Assembly (NCBI GenBank): GCA_002450155.1
Contig: DJYO01000027.1
Span: 124,001 to 188,000 of the forward strand
Length of the DNA stretch: 64,000 bases
Direction: 5' to 3'
Source: Mageeibacillus sp. UBA6976
GTDB lineage: Bacteria; Bacillota; Clostridia; Saccharofermentanales; Saccharofermentanaceae
In this document: positions 36,832 through 45,672 of the stretch, one piece after another
How positions within the stretch are numbered: position 1 is the stretch's first letter
Layout of the letters: each line of letters starts with the position of its first letter
Made by a program: the position numbers and the translations under genes
Notes under the pieces: generated by a model
Told to the model about the DNA's origin: nothing
Databases searched by the model: none
The model's input: only the letters and a program-made list of their open reading frames with translations

Positions 36832-37761
36832 TTAAGGATGGGTATTGAGCATAGCTATGATATTAGGTAGCTCTGCATCAACCTTGTCATTGTCCAACTG
36901 ACATGTGCCGGCATTGGGATGCCCGCCTCCGCCGTATTCAAGACAGAGCTCACCGATATCCATTGTACCTGCTTTATTGATTATAGACTTACCGATCATG
37001 ACAGCGGTATTCTGCTTCTTAAAGCCCCAGGCTACATGAACGCTCATCTCGATCTCGGGATAAAGAGCATAGATCATGAATCTGTTGCCGGTGTATATAG
37101 TCTCAAGAGGTCTTAAGTCCAATACGGCAACCTTATCATGTATCTCCACGATATCCTTGAGCTGCTGCTTGAACAGTTCCTGCTGCTCAAAGTAAAGATC
37201 AACTCTCTCCTTAACATCGGGGAGTTTGAGCACATCTTCAACACTGTGATTTACGCAGTAATCAATGAGCTCCATCATAAGGTCATAATTGGAGATCCTG
37301 AAATTATGGAAACGTCCGAGACCGGTCCTTGCATCCATGATAAAGTCCATAAGGACCCAGCCTGTAGGATTAAGGATCTCATCTTTAGTAAAGTCTGCTG
37401 AGTCTCCCTTGTCTACGGCTTCCATCATCTCGGGGCTGACTGTCTTTATCTTCTCTGCTCCGCCGTAGTATTCATATACGACTCTTGCGGCAGACTTGGC
37501 TACTCTGCAAATATACTGATCCTTGATCGCATCTATATCATTGCGGGCAAGTTCACTCTCATGATGATCGAAAGCAAGACCGACCCTGGGATCATAGGGA
37601 AGGTTTGTTGTAATATCATTTGATGTGATATCGACCTTGCCGTCCTGGACATCCTTAGGATGAACGAACTTGATATCACCGATGAGATCAAGCTCTCTTA
37701 AGATCATTGCACATACAAGGCCATCAAAATCGCTTCGTGTTACAAGACGCATTTTACCCAT
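36832..37761 (-). CDS. DHH-family phosphoesterase
   Basis: 309 residues. The N-terminal motif TRSDFDGLVCAMIL (metal Asp pair), the DHH signature FDHHES and the C-terminal DHHA1 glycine-rich motif GGGGHPNAGTC place it among manganese phosphoesterases related to exopolyphosphatases and nano-RNA or cyclic-dinucleotide hydrolases. The substrate cannot be assigned from sequence. The ATG at 37761 has GGAGG 8 bases upstream. Possibly transcribed from its own extended -10 element. Confidence 0.85.
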   Translation of the reverse strand: MGKMRLVTRSDFDGLVCAMILRELDLIGDIKFVHPKDVQDGKVDITSNDITTNLPYDPRVGLAFDHHESELARNDIDAIKDQYICRVAKSAARVVYEYYGGAEKIKTVSPEMMEAVDKGDSADFTKDEILNPTGWVLMDFIMDARTGLGRFHNFRISNYDLMMELIDYCVNHSVEDVLKLPDVKERVDLYFEQQELFKQQLKDIVEIHDKVAVLDLRPLETIYTGNRFMIYALYPEIEMSVHVAWGFKKQNTAVMIGKSIINKAGTMDIGELCLEYGGGGHPNAGTCQLDNDKVDAELPNIIAMLNTHP

Positions 37762-37798
37762 AGTCATTACCTCCAACCACTTAAGGATTAATAACTCT

Positions 37799-37807
37799 AA
37801 TATAGCA
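37799..37807 (-). promoter_or_regulatory. candidate extended -10 promoter of the DHH gene
   Basis: TGCTATATT on the minus strand (TGn plus TATATT) in a 76-base gap, about 38 bases before the ATG at 37761. No good -35. Confidence 0.4.
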
Positions 37808-37837
37808 GAAAAATTACGATAAAAGAAAAATAGAATG

Positions 37838-38458
37838 TTAACTATTCATATATGGATTAGTCCTGATCTCATTACCTATGGTCGTATCAGGACCGTGTCC
37901 CGGGAATACCGGCAAAGAACTGTCTAATCCTGACAGTTTCCCGAGGGATGTCATCATATCCTTGAAATTACCGCCCTCCATGTCACATCTGCCCATACTG
38001 CCTGCAAAAAGAGTATCCCCACTGAAAAGCGCAGACTCCCCGGGATCTGTGACAAGATAGCAGACCGAACCTTTTGTATGGCCGGGGGTCGGGATCACTT
38101 TTATACTGAATGCTCCAAGAGATATAACACCGGAAGCGTCCTCATAAGGGAAATCATAGATTATATCCTCACCCAGCATATAAGAGCAGTTGTATACAGG
38201 GTCTTTGAGAAGATAATCATCTTCTTTTGACATATAGACCCCGGCTTCCGGGAATCTGGTGATCCATTCCCTAATATACCTAAGGTGATCGTTATGTCCG
38301 TGAGTTATCAGAATCCCTGAGATCTTAGCTTCCGGAGCAAGTCCTGCAAGCACCTTCTCAGGCTTAACAGACGGGTCAAAGATCAAGGAGGTATCACCAC
38401 TTAAGACCGCATAACAATTAGAGTCAAGCGGTCCCTGGGGAAAACAACAGATCTTCAT
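37838..38458 (-). CDS. metallo-beta-lactamase-fold hydrolase (glyoxalase II/YcbL-like)
   Basis: 206 residues. The zinc motif reads ITHGHNDHL (H-x-H-x-D-H); further metal ligands occur in PTPGHTKGSVCYL, the bridging Asp in FSGDTLFAGSMGRCD and the last His in PGHGPDT. The arrangement fits the small glyoxalase II-like hydrolases (YcbL or YqgX type) that hydrolyse thioesters such as lactoylglutathione or related compounds. The native substrate is uncertain. It starts 6 bases after the methylglyoxal-synthase-like gene; both touch methylglyoxal chemistry by family, but that partner looks inactive. Confidence 0.85.
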   Translation of the reverse strand: MKICCFPQGPLDSNCYAVLSGDTSLIFDPSVKPEKVLAGLAPEAKISGILITHGHNDHLRYIREWITRFPEAGVYMSKEDDYLLKDPVYNCSYMLGEDIIYDFPYEDASGVISLGAFSIKVIPTPGHTKGSVCYLVTDPGESALFSGDTLFAGSMGRCDMEGGNFKDMMTSLGKLSGLDSSLPVFPGHGPDTTIGNEIRTNPYMNS

Positions 38459-38464
38459 AAGGGA

Positions 38465-38875
38465 TCAACCGACGGAAGAGGAGTAATCGCTGCTCCACTG
38501 ACGATAATCAAGAGCACCCGCATCGATAGCAGTGATAAGGATCTCGGCAGATGCGATATTGGTAGCATAAGGGATCGTATTCTGGTCACAGACATCTAAG
38601 AGCTGTGAAGAATTGGAATTCTTGTTCTCACCGCCGTCCCTTAAGTAGATAACACAGTCGATGCCGTTGAATTCGGCTCTTGATGCCAGCTGCTCATAGC
38701 CTGCAGCATAATCAACAGACAGACCTGATACCTCCAGATCTGCAGTAGTCTTAAGTAATTTAGCGGTGTTGTAAACAGAGATAAGCTGATGTTTCTCAAG
38801 CAGTGGCTTGTAAGCGATACAGAAGTTAACGAGAAGCTCTGTCTTCCTGTTATCAGCCATCAGAACAATCTTCAT
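38465..38875 (-). CDS. methylglyoxal-synthase-like protein lacking catalytic motifs
   Basis: 136 residues, the size of methylglyoxal synthase. Shared features: MKIVLMADNRKTELLVNF at the N-terminus, LLEKHQLISVY, the central GIDCVIYLRD strand and IPYATNIASAEILITAI at the end. The phosphate loop (normally TGTTG) reads VYNTA, and the GPxGGDQQI block with the catalytic Asp reads YAAGYEQLA. I infer loss of methylglyoxal synthase activity, perhaps a binding or regulatory role. It sits just after mrdA, where mgsA is found in several Clostridia. The start at 38875 is chosen because family similarity begins there and GGAG precedes it. Confidence 0.78.
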   Translation of the reverse strand: MKIVLMADNRKTELLVNFCIAYKPLLEKHQLISVYNTAKLLKTTADLEVSGLSVDYAAGYEQLASRAEFNGIDCVIYLRDGGENKNSNSSQLLDVCDQNTIPYATNIASAEILITAIDAGALDYRQWSSDYSSSVG

Positions 38876-38907
38876 CCCAAAAATCTCCATTAAAACTTTA
38901 TATCTAA

Positions 38908-38936
38908 ATGATAAAGAATTTGGGCTTCCAAAACAA
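38908..38936 (-). promoter_or_regulatory. candidate promoter of the methylglyoxal-synthase-like gene
   Basis: TTGTTT (38931-38936), a 17-base spacer and TATCAT (38908-38913) lie in the 110-base gap after mrdA. The leader would be about 25 bases. The match is moderate. Confidence 0.4.
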
Positions 38937-38985
38937 TTTATAATTCTTACAAAATTGCAGAAGATAATCTGTCTTTTTGCCAAAA

Positions 38986-41316
38986 TCACCCTTCGGTAGG
39001 TACAACCGAGGGAATATAGTCTCCAAGGATAGGATTGATCTGGTGCAGGTCTACCGATGAATCATACTGGGATTCAAAGTATGCACTAAGGAGTTTCTTG
39101 GCGATAACGATAGTGGATGCTCCCCACTCGCCCTTTTCGACGATGAGCGCTATGGCTACCTGGGGATCGTCCTTGGGGGCATAGCAAATAAACAGACCAT
39201 TGGAGTATTCCTTACGGAGTTCCTCGTAACCTGTCTCGGCGGTACCCGTCTTACATACGATCTCTATGGGGAAAGAACCGAATTGTTTCTGAGCCGTACT
39301 GTCCCAGGCACTTGTGCCGGTAACAACGCATCTCATGGCATCTCTTACGGCATTGATGCTTGAATCGGAGATATTGAGCTCCACGGATTCTGTCTGTCCC
39401 CTGTAGAGGATCGAACCGTCACTTGCTACAACAGAATCGATGACATAAGGGGTTACCAGCCTGTTTGTTGCTATTCCTGCGGTATATCTGCATAGCTGCA
39501 GGATGGTAAAGCAGTCGTCAAACTGACCGATAGCAGCCTGAGCCGTATTGGAAGGGAACCACATCTTATCGTATTCAGATTCGTGGAGGAGTCTCTTGGT
39601 CTCTCTAGAGGACATAACACCTGAGATCTCACCGGGGAGATCTATGCCGGTCTTCTCTCCAAGGCCGAATCTGTGGGCCATCTCAGATATATAATCGATA
39701 CCTGTATCTACACCCAGGAGCATAAAATAGATATTGCAGGATGTTGCCATGGCTGAGTTAAGGTTAAGAGGTCCGTGACCCGTTGTGGAGAACTCAAGGC
39801 ATTTAAATACCCATCCTCCGATATCTATAGGGCTTGTACATCTGAGCCAGTTGGAATCGGGTGTTATCCTCCCCTGCTCTAATCCCGCAAGCGCGGTAAT
39901 GGGCTTAAATGTCGAGCCCGGAGCATACATGGACATTATGGCTCTGTTCCAGAGCGGGAGGTCGGCAGCTGTGATATCCTCGTACTCGTCAATACCGAGG
40001 TAGTATTTAACCTGCTCCATAGCCTGTTCGTCGCCGTAGTTTGCCAGGATAAAGTCATTAGGATCGTAGTTAGGATAGGAACCCATGGCAAGAACCGCAC
40101 CGGTATTAACATCCATCATTACGAAAGCCCCCGAACTTGCCGTGGCATAGCCGGTCTGCTCTATGGCTTCTGCTGCCTGAGCTTCGTTTATATAGTCCTT
40201 AAGGGCTTCGGTACCTACTTCCTGCAGATGTGAATCTATGGTGAGATTTACAGTAGCACCCGGTTCAGGCGCGATACCGTAATCTGAGGATACGTAGAAT
40301 CCGTCCTCGCCTTCTGCTGTCCAGATGTTATAAGGAGTAACGCCGGAGCTGCCGTGGAGATATCTCTCCATCTGGGATTCAACGCCTGACATGCCGACCA
40401 TATCGTCACTGGTATATCCGAACTGGGCAAGGTTTGTATAAGATTCAGGCGAGATCCTTCCGACATAGCCAAGCACATGGCAGCTGTAGAGAGCGAGAGG
40501 AGAATATGTTCTGGCATACTTCTCACCTGTTACTATGCCCATATAGTGGTAATTCTGCTCTTTAAAGATGGTGACCAGTTCATCCGGCACATCGATGGCT
40601 ATCTCGACAGGACTTCCCTTTATAAAAGACCAGTTATCCTGGAATATCTGATATCTGATCCTGATTATGCGGTATGCTTCCTCATCGCTGTAGCTGTTAT
40701 CAAGACCAAATTTCTGTCTCAGATAAAGGAAGAATACCTCAGGATCGGTCTTTACGTAATTATCAGTAAAAGTTACTATTACGCCCTGGGAGTAATCCTC
40801 AAGGGCAAAAAGATTGGTATCGGACTGCCAGAGCCTTATCTTCTCTTCTTCCTTGAGGAAACGGGGCTCAGGGTCCATAGTGAAGTAATCATCCAGACCG
40901 CATACACTTATGCAGTTATATTCATCGAAGAGGTAACTGAGCTCAAGACAAAGAGCATTAAGTTCTGCATCCTCCAAATAGGCATTGGCTATCATGACCG
41001 TGTTATATTTAACGGAAGATGCAAGGAGAACGCCCTTGCTGTCATAGATATCACCTCTCGGTGCCGCCGAGATATACTGTCTTACAACACCGGATGAACC
41101 TTCGGAGATGGTATTCTGATAGTCAGAGAACTGAAGCCTCATGGTCATGACAAAGATAGTTACTCCGAATACAGAGAATATCATCGCAAGGATCAGGAAC
41201 CTATTGCCTACAAGGCCCTTAATAAACTCAATAAGCCCCTTGTTCTTATCCTCGGATCCCCTGCTGGAGTTGCGGTCAAACGCGCCATAATCATTGCCTG
41301 TCAGATTGGTAGCCAT
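38986..41316 (-). CDS. mrdA: penicillin-binding protein 2 (cell elongation transpeptidase)
   Basis: Class B PBP of 776 residues. One N-terminal membrane helix (about 38-60), a dimerisation domain beginning RGDIYDSKGVLLASS, and a C-terminal transpeptidase with the active-site serine in APGSTFK (near residue 469), SCN and KTGTAETG. A long insertion (about 130-260) separates the first part from the GVESQMERYL segment, as in clostridial PBP2 proteins. It cross-links peptidoglycan in the elongation machinery with MreC and MreD, whose genes precede it. The ATG overlaps the end of mreD by 16 bases. Confidence 0.93.
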   Translation of the reverse strand: MATNLTGNDYGAFDRNSSRGSEDKNKGLIEFIKGLVGNRFLILAMIFSVFGVTIFVMTMRLQFSDYQNTISEGSSGVVRQYISAAPRGDIYDSKGVLLASSVKYNTVMIANAYLEDAELNALCLELSYLFDEYNCISVCGLDDYFTMDPEPRFLKEEEKIRLWQSDTNLFALEDYSQGVIVTFTDNYVKTDPEVFFLYLRQKFGLDNSYSDEEAYRIIRIRYQIFQDNWSFIKGSPVEIAIDVPDELVTIFKEQNYHYMGIVTGEKYARTYSPLALYSCHVLGYVGRISPESYTNLAQFGYTSDDMVGMSGVESQMERYLHGSSGVTPYNIWTAEGEDGFYVSSDYGIAPEPGATVNLTIDSHLQEVGTEALKDYINEAQAAEAIEQTGYATASSGAFVMMDVNTGAVLAMGSYPNYDPNDFILANYGDEQAMEQVKYYLGIDEYEDITAADLPLWNRAIMSMYAPGSTFKPITALAGLEQGRITPDSNWLRCTSPIDIGGWVFKCLEFSTTGHGPLNLNSAMATSCNIYFMLLGVDTGIDYISEMAHRFGLGEKTGIDLPGEISGVMSSRETKRLLHESEYDKMWFPSNTAQAAIGQFDDCFTILQLCRYTAGIATNRLVTPYVIDSVVASDGSILYRGQTESVELNISDSSINAVRDAMRCVVTGTSAWDSTAQKQFGSFPIEIVCKTGTAETGYEELRKEYSNGLFICYAPKDDPQVAIALIVEKGEWGASTIVIAKKLLSAYFESQYDSSVDLHQINPILGDYIPSVVPTEG

Positions 41317-41918
41317 GAGTCTTCTCCATATGCCTTGATCACGTCGTCGGAATCGTCCTTATGCCTGCCTGTAGGTCCTAAGAACCTAAGCAGCAGGATA
41401 ACCGGCAGAGCGGCTATAACATTAAGCAGCAACTGAGGCAGGAGGGAATCCGTTAATATCCTGCCCAAAGTCAGAGTATATACTGCACCGTCCTGAAGCT
41501 TGATCCATAAAAATACTATGAGATGGCCTACCACCTTGTATATGACAGTTGCGCTAAGGACTGCAAGCAGCGCAAAGGAGAAATTCCTGTGCAGCCTGTG
41601 CTTAAAGAATGAAGAACCGTAGCTTCCCGCAAGGAATAAGACAAGCATACCTATGCCTGTTGCAAGCTGTACCCTGCCGTCTATTCCCATAACGATGGGT
41701 GACGCAAAACAGTCACGGATCATGCCGGTGATAAGACCTACTACAGCTCCGTCTAAGAAGCCGTAATAATACCCTGTCAGTACCACAAATACAAAAGTCA
41801 GGTCAGCAACCTGGCCTCTGAAACTTATGGCATTCGGGAATGAGACCTGAAAGCTGGTAAATAACAGTATATAGACCGCATATACGATCAACTTTCTTAT
41901 AGGAAGCTTATTCTGCAT
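41301..41918 (-). CDS. mreD: MreD, rod-shape-determining membrane protein
   Basis: 205 residues with about five or six hydrophobic helices and little soluble sequence, typical of MreD. The characteristic early region FQVSFPNAISFRGQVADLTFVFVVLTGYYYG-type pattern (polar residues after TM1, then a Gly-rich turn GFLDGAVVGLITGMIRD) is present. The start overlaps the mreC stop by 11 bases. It acts with MreC and PBP2 in lateral wall growth. Confidence 0.9.
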   Translation of the reverse strand: MQNKLPIRKLIVYAVYILLFTSFQVSFPNAISFRGQVADLTFVFVVLTGYYYGFLDGAVVGLITGMIRDCFASPIVMGIDGRVQLATGIGMLVLFLAGSYGSSFFKHRLHRNFSFALLAVLSATVIYKVVGHLIVFLWIKLQDGAVYTLTLGRILTDSLLPQLLLNVIAALPVILLLRFLGPTGRHKDDSDDVIKAYGEDSWLPI

Positions 41919-42780
41919 CTTCGTCTGTCACTTCTTCTGTCATATAGGGGATCATAATGAATACGTCCTCTATATCTGCAATATCGGAATTCGGCCTTAA
42001 TGTTGCAGTTACTGCAAGAGGATTTGAATAATCGACCTCGACGATAGTACCTACAGGAATACCTTCGGGGAAGAGTCCGCCCTCGCCGGAAGTAACTATC
42101 TCTGTACCCGGCTCCAGTGTGGCCCCGCTGTCTATCCTTGTTACAAGGCAAAGGCCGTCATGCTTAAGAGAAGCATCACCTGATACCAGCATTGATGCAC
42201 CATTGACTACATTGACCTTGCAGGCAACGGTAAAGCCCTCGTGAAGCAACGGGAGGACCATGGAATCCGCACTGCCGGTCTCAATGACTCTGCCTACCAG
42301 GTTCATCTCAACATCTACTACCGGGTATGCAGTGCCTTCCTCGGCTACAATGCCGTCTGTCGTTCCCGCACCGACACGGATTACCGAGAACCACTCATCT
42401 GCCTCTCTTGAGAGTACCTGGGCGCCGTAGATATCGTAATTGCTGAAGGTATCTCTTATATGGAAAGCATCCTTGAGCTCTTCATATCTGATAGCAGCCT
42501 CTTCATTCTGTGTGAGCTGATATCTTAAGTCTGCTATCTGGTCCTTGAGATTCTCATTTTCTTCCCTTATCGCCATACCGTCAGACAGGGCCGCCCAGAA
42601 ATCCGATAAGGTATTACCGGAATTCATTACAAAAGCCTGGACCGGCGATACAACCGCCGATACAGGCTTCTTTAGAAAAGCTATTGGGCTGTTTGGAATA
42701 AAGCTAAGTACAACTCCTGCTACAAGCAGAAGTGAAACCAGTAGAACTATAAACCATTTTGTGGTAAAGAGTTTCTTCAA
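41908..42780 (-). CDS. mreC: MreC, rod-shape-determining protein
   Basis: 290 residues: N-terminal membrane helix (about 8-28), a coiled coil (about 65-105, ENENLKDQIADLRYQL) and two beta domains with the family motifs VLSREADEWFSVIRVGAGTTDGI and VTSGEGGLFPEGIPVGTI. The start is a TTG at 42780 with GGGG upstream. MreB is not encoded beside it; instead a SEC-C protein gene precedes it by 23 bases. Confidence 0.92.
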   Translation of the reverse strand: MKKLFTTKWFIVLLVSLLLVAGVVLSFIPNSPIAFLKKPVSAVVSPVQAFVMNSGNTLSDFWAALSDGMAIREENENLKDQIADLRYQLTQNEEAAIRYEELKDAFHIRDTFSNYDIYGAQVLSREADEWFSVIRVGAGTTDGIVAEEGTAYPVVDVEMNLVGRVIETGSADSMVLPLLHEGFTVACKVNVVNGASMLVSGDASLKHDGLCLVTRIDSGATLEPGTEIVTSGEGGLFPEGIPVGTIVEVDYSNPLAVTATLRPNSDIADIEDVFIMIPYMTEEVTDEDAE

Positions 42781-42803
42781 AACTTATACCCCGATGTTTA
42801 AGA

Positions 42804-43328
42804 TCAGATCTTACGTCCGCAGCACTGCTTGTATTTCTTGCCGGAACCACAGGGACAGGGATCATTTCTGCCGATCTTGTTGGAGTGTGCGATGTTTGCC
42901 TCGCGGTACTCTCTGGTTATCTCCTTCATCTTGCCGTCATCTAAGACCTTGTTCCAGGCCTTAAGACCATAGAGCCAGTCTGCCTTGGCATCACGCATGT
43001 TGTAGTAAAGCTTCTCGTAGTTGATATCAAGGCTGATATCTGTGTCGTCTTCTACAGACTCAAGATCAAGAGCATCACCGTTATTAAGGCTTGCCTTGAT
43101 GCCGTCTAAGAAGCCTAAGAAGATATCCATGGTATCGTCATTAAAGCCGAGCTTTATTGCAAGAGCCTTAGCCTTGCCGCTTGTAAGCTCACTATTCTCA
43201 GGATATGCGCTCAGGATAAGATCGTAAGCATTCTTCTCCATTGCATAATACTTATTGATGTATTCAACGTAAGTCTGCTGATTTACAGCATCCTCCGAGC
43301 GGTCCATCCATGTCTTGTAATAACTCAT
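42804..43328 (-). CDS. SEC-C motif protein of unknown function
   Basis: 174 residues. A mainly helical, acidic body (about 1-150) with Tyr-rich patches (EYINKYYAMEKNAYD) is followed by a C-terminal SEC-C zinc knuckle, IGRNDPCPCGSGKKYKQCCG, as at the end of SecA. The body is not one I can name; similar small SEC-C proteins may dock on ribosomes or protein partners. The ATG at 43328 is chosen for GGAGG 5 bases upstream. It lies 13 bases after icd and is probably co-transcribed with it and the mre genes. Confidence 0.8.
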   Translation of the reverse strand: MSYYKTWMDRSEDAVNQQTYVEYINKYYAMEKNAYDLILSAYPENSELTSGKAKALAIKLGFNDDTMDIFLGFLDGIKASLNNGDALDLESVEDDTDISLDINYEKLYYNMRDAKADWLYGLKAWNKVLDDGKMKEITREYREANIAHSNKIGRNDPCPCGSGKKYKQCCGRKI

Positions 43329-43341
43329 ATAAGCCTCCAAA

Positions 43342-44538
43342 TCAAAGTTTTTCTGCAATTGCAGTAAGGAATTCTTCTGTTGTTACGACCTTCTTGTCTT
43401 CCTTGTCAAGGAGAGCATTAAGGTCACCTGTGATTATACCTGATTCTATGGTATCGATTGATGCTTTCTCGAGGCGGTCAGCAAAATCCTCAAGATCCTT
43501 AAGTCCGTCAAGCTGAGCCCTCTTCCTTAAAGCGCCTGTCCAGGCAAAGAGAGTAGCCATAGGGTTTGTTGAGGTCTTCTCCCCCTTAAGGTGTCTGTAG
43601 TAGTGACGTGTTACCGTGCCGTGAGCTGCCTCGTATTCGCATGTTCCGTCAGGTGCAACAAGTACAGATGTCATCATGGCAAGTGAGCCTGAAGCAGATG
43701 CGAGCATATCGCTCATTACGTCGCCGTCATAGTTCTTGCAGGCCCATACAAATCCGCCCTCAGAACGCATGACTCTTGCAACGGCATCATCGATCAATGT
43801 ATAGAAATAAGTAATACCTGCCTTCTCAAACTGATCCTTGTACTCATTCTCGTAAAGCTCGGCAAAGATATCCTTGAATCTGTGATCATATGTCTTGGAG
43901 ATAGTATCCTTGGTAGCAAACCAGAGATCCTGCTTAACATCAAGCGCATACTTAAAGCAGGCATGGGCAAAAGCCGTTATCGACTTATCGGTATTGTACT
44001 GACCCTGCAGAACGCCTGCGCAGGGATACTCGAATACAGTCTGGCTCTCCTTCCTGCCGTCAGGATAAGTTACGACCAGCTCTGCCCTTGCAGGTCCGTC
44101 GATCCTGATCTCAGTATTCTTGTAAACATCGCCATAAGCATGTCTTGCAATGGTTATAGGCTTCTTCCATGTGGTGACAAACGGCTTGATACCGTCTACC
44201 AGGATCGGGCATCTGAACACCGTACCGTCCAGCATAGCTCTGATGGTACCGTTAGGGCTCTTCCACATCTGGTGAAGATTATACTCAGTCATTCGCTGGG
44301 CATTAGGCGTAATGGTTGCGCACTTGACTGCAACTCCTAATTCCTTAGTCCTGTTAGCTGAATCAATTGTTACCTGGTCATTTGTCTTATCTCTGTTCTC
44401 AAGACCTAAATCAAAATACTCTGTCTTAAGATCTACAAACGGAAGGATGCAGATATCCTTTATCTGCTTCCAGATAATCCTTGTCATCTCGTCTCCGTCC
44501 ATCTCGACGAGAGGTGTTGTCATGGCAATCTTGGTCAT
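43342..44538 (-). CDS. icd: NADP-dependent isocitrate dehydrogenase (eukaryote-like dimeric type)
   Basis: 398 residues, close to the mitochondrial/cytosolic eukaryotic form. Seen are VEMDGDEMTRIIWKQIKD at the start, the isocitrate-binding loop KSPNGTIR, FAWACKNYDGDVMSDMLA-type metal site (WACKNYDGDVMSD) and GTVTRHYYRHLKGEKTSTNPMATLFAW. It makes 2-oxoglutarate and NADPH for biosynthesis. AAGGAGAG lies 6 bases before the ATG at 44538, and a good promoter is upstream. It heads the transcript that continues into the SEC-C and mre genes. Confidence 0.94.
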   Translation of the reverse strand: MTKIAMTTPLVEMDGDEMTRIIWKQIKDICILPFVDLKTEYFDLGLENRDKTNDQVTIDSANRTKELGVAVKCATITPNAQRMTEYNLHQMWKSPNGTIRAMLDGTVFRCPILVDGIKPFVTTWKKPITIARHAYGDVYKNTEIRIDGPARAELVVTYPDGRKESQTVFEYPCAGVLQGQYNTDKSITAFAHACFKYALDVKQDLWFATKDTISKTYDHRFKDIFAELYENEYKDQFEKAGITYFYTLIDDAVARVMRSEGGFVWACKNYDGDVMSDMLASASGSLAMMTSVLVAPDGTCEYEAAHGTVTRHYYRHLKGEKTSTNPMATLFAWTGALRKRAQLDGLKDLEDFADRLEKASIDTIESGIITGDLNALLDKEDKKVVTTEEFLTAIAEKL

Positions 44539-44570
44539 CAAATCTCTCCTTAATCTTATTAAACTCAAAA

Positions 44571-44599
44571 ATTTTAAGTCAAAGAGCCTGAAATTTCAA
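44571..44599 (-). promoter_or_regulatory. sigma-A promoter of icd
   Basis: TTGAAA (44594-44599), a 17-base spacer and TAAAAT (44571-44576) on the minus strand. Initiation near 44564 gives a leader of about 26 bases. Confidence 0.7.
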
Positions 44600-44633
44600 T
44601 CACGACTACATATTAATTATTCTTAATATCGGA

Positions 44634-45668
44634 TCAGGCTGCCTTGCAGGCCTTGATAACAAGGATCTCAAGAGCCGTCCTGTCATCTAATTCCCCGTGC
44701 TTTACGTTGCTGTCAGAAATCACAGCATACTTATAAAGATCTATAAGCTCGGTCATTGTAAAGTGGGAACACTCCCTGCTGAATTTCTCTGCCTGGAACT
44801 GCATTATTCCCAGCTTATCCCTAAGCTCGAAGGGGTTATCTGTATCCTTGGCGATAATAAGCTTCCGTAAATGGTTTACTAAAGTGGCATTTATCTTCTG
44901 GACCGGTTCTCTGGTCCTTATGAGCTTGTCAAGGGTTGCAAGGGCTCCTGCTGCATCTCCCGAGCCACAGGCATCCATTATGTCAAACACCTTTGATGTA
45001 AGATCCGGAGGGCATATAGCCTCGACCACGTCAAAATCCACGGATCTGATACCCTCCGCCTTGCAGTAGAGCGCTATCTTATTTATCTCCTTGGAGAGCA
45101 TAGTAAGAGAGTTATCGCATCTTGCAGCCATTGAGGCTCTGGCATCGGTAGTGGTATCTATCCCTAATTTGTCGAATCTGCCCTTGATCCAGGTCGTGCA
45201 GTCTGCAAGCTCCATCTTGTTCATCTGCACAACAGTAGCAAAGGACACGATGCTCTTAAACATCTTACGTCTTGTATCGATGCTGTCCTCGGCAAAGACC
45301 ACGACTGCGCCGTCAGGTATATTCTTAAGGATCTCTATGGCCTTATCGTCACATTCCTTGTCAAAGATACCGGATCTGCGGACAATGACCAGTCTTTTTG
45401 AAGACATCCAGGCCGGGGCAAGAGCCATTTCCTCCAGCCCCTCAAAAGTAAACTTGCTGCCGGTCCTGGTATCCAGATATGAGATATCCATGTCTTCTGC
45501 CCCGTCAGCAATAAGCTTCTTAGTGAGCATGTTTATGGTGCCTTCGGCGAGGTAAGGTTCATCACCGTATAAGACGATAAGCCTCATTGAATCAAGATCA
45601 CTGTTAAGTTTCTTGAAGAATTCCTTATATGTCAGTACGCCCTTGGGCGGTCCCTTCTGTTTAGCCAT
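44634..45668 (-). CDS. holA: DNA polymerase III delta subunit
   Basis: 344 residues. The N-terminal AAA+-like fold shows LIVLYGDEPYLAEGTINML (the modified P-loop region of HolA), followed by FTFEGLEEMALAPAWMSSKRLVIVRR and the central MNKMELADCTTWIKGRFDKLGI; the C-terminal collar domain follows from about 205. It opens the sliding clamp during loading. The ATG at 45668 has AGGTGA upstream. In many Firmicutes holA follows comEC directly; here the GH25 lipoprotein gene lies between them. Confidence 0.9.
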   Translation of the reverse strand: MAKQKGPPKGVLTYKEFFKKLNSDLDSMRLIVLYGDEPYLAEGTINMLTKKLIADGAEDMDISYLDTRTGSKFTFEGLEEMALAPAWMSSKRLVIVRRSGIFDKECDDKAIEILKNIPDGAVVVFAEDSIDTRRKMFKSIVSFATVVQMNKMELADCTTWIKGRFDKLGIDTTTDARASMAARCDNSLTMLSKEINKIALYCKAEGIRSVDFDVVEAICPPDLTSKVFDIMDACGSGDAAGALATLDKLIRTREPVQKINATLVNHLRKLIIAKDTDNPFELRDKLGIMQFQAEKFSRECSHFTMTELIDLYKYAVISDSNVKHGELDDRTALEILVIKACKAA

Positions 45669-45672
45669 ATAT

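Noticed and set aside
36825..36850. TCCTTAAGGA palindrome between the nitroreductase and DHH stops as a bidirectional terminator
   Set aside because: The stem is short and no T-run follows in either direction.
40477..41097. A 206-codon plus-strand frame opposite mrdA
   Set aside because: It lies wholly inside the antisense of a conserved PBP2 gene and has no ribosome binding site.
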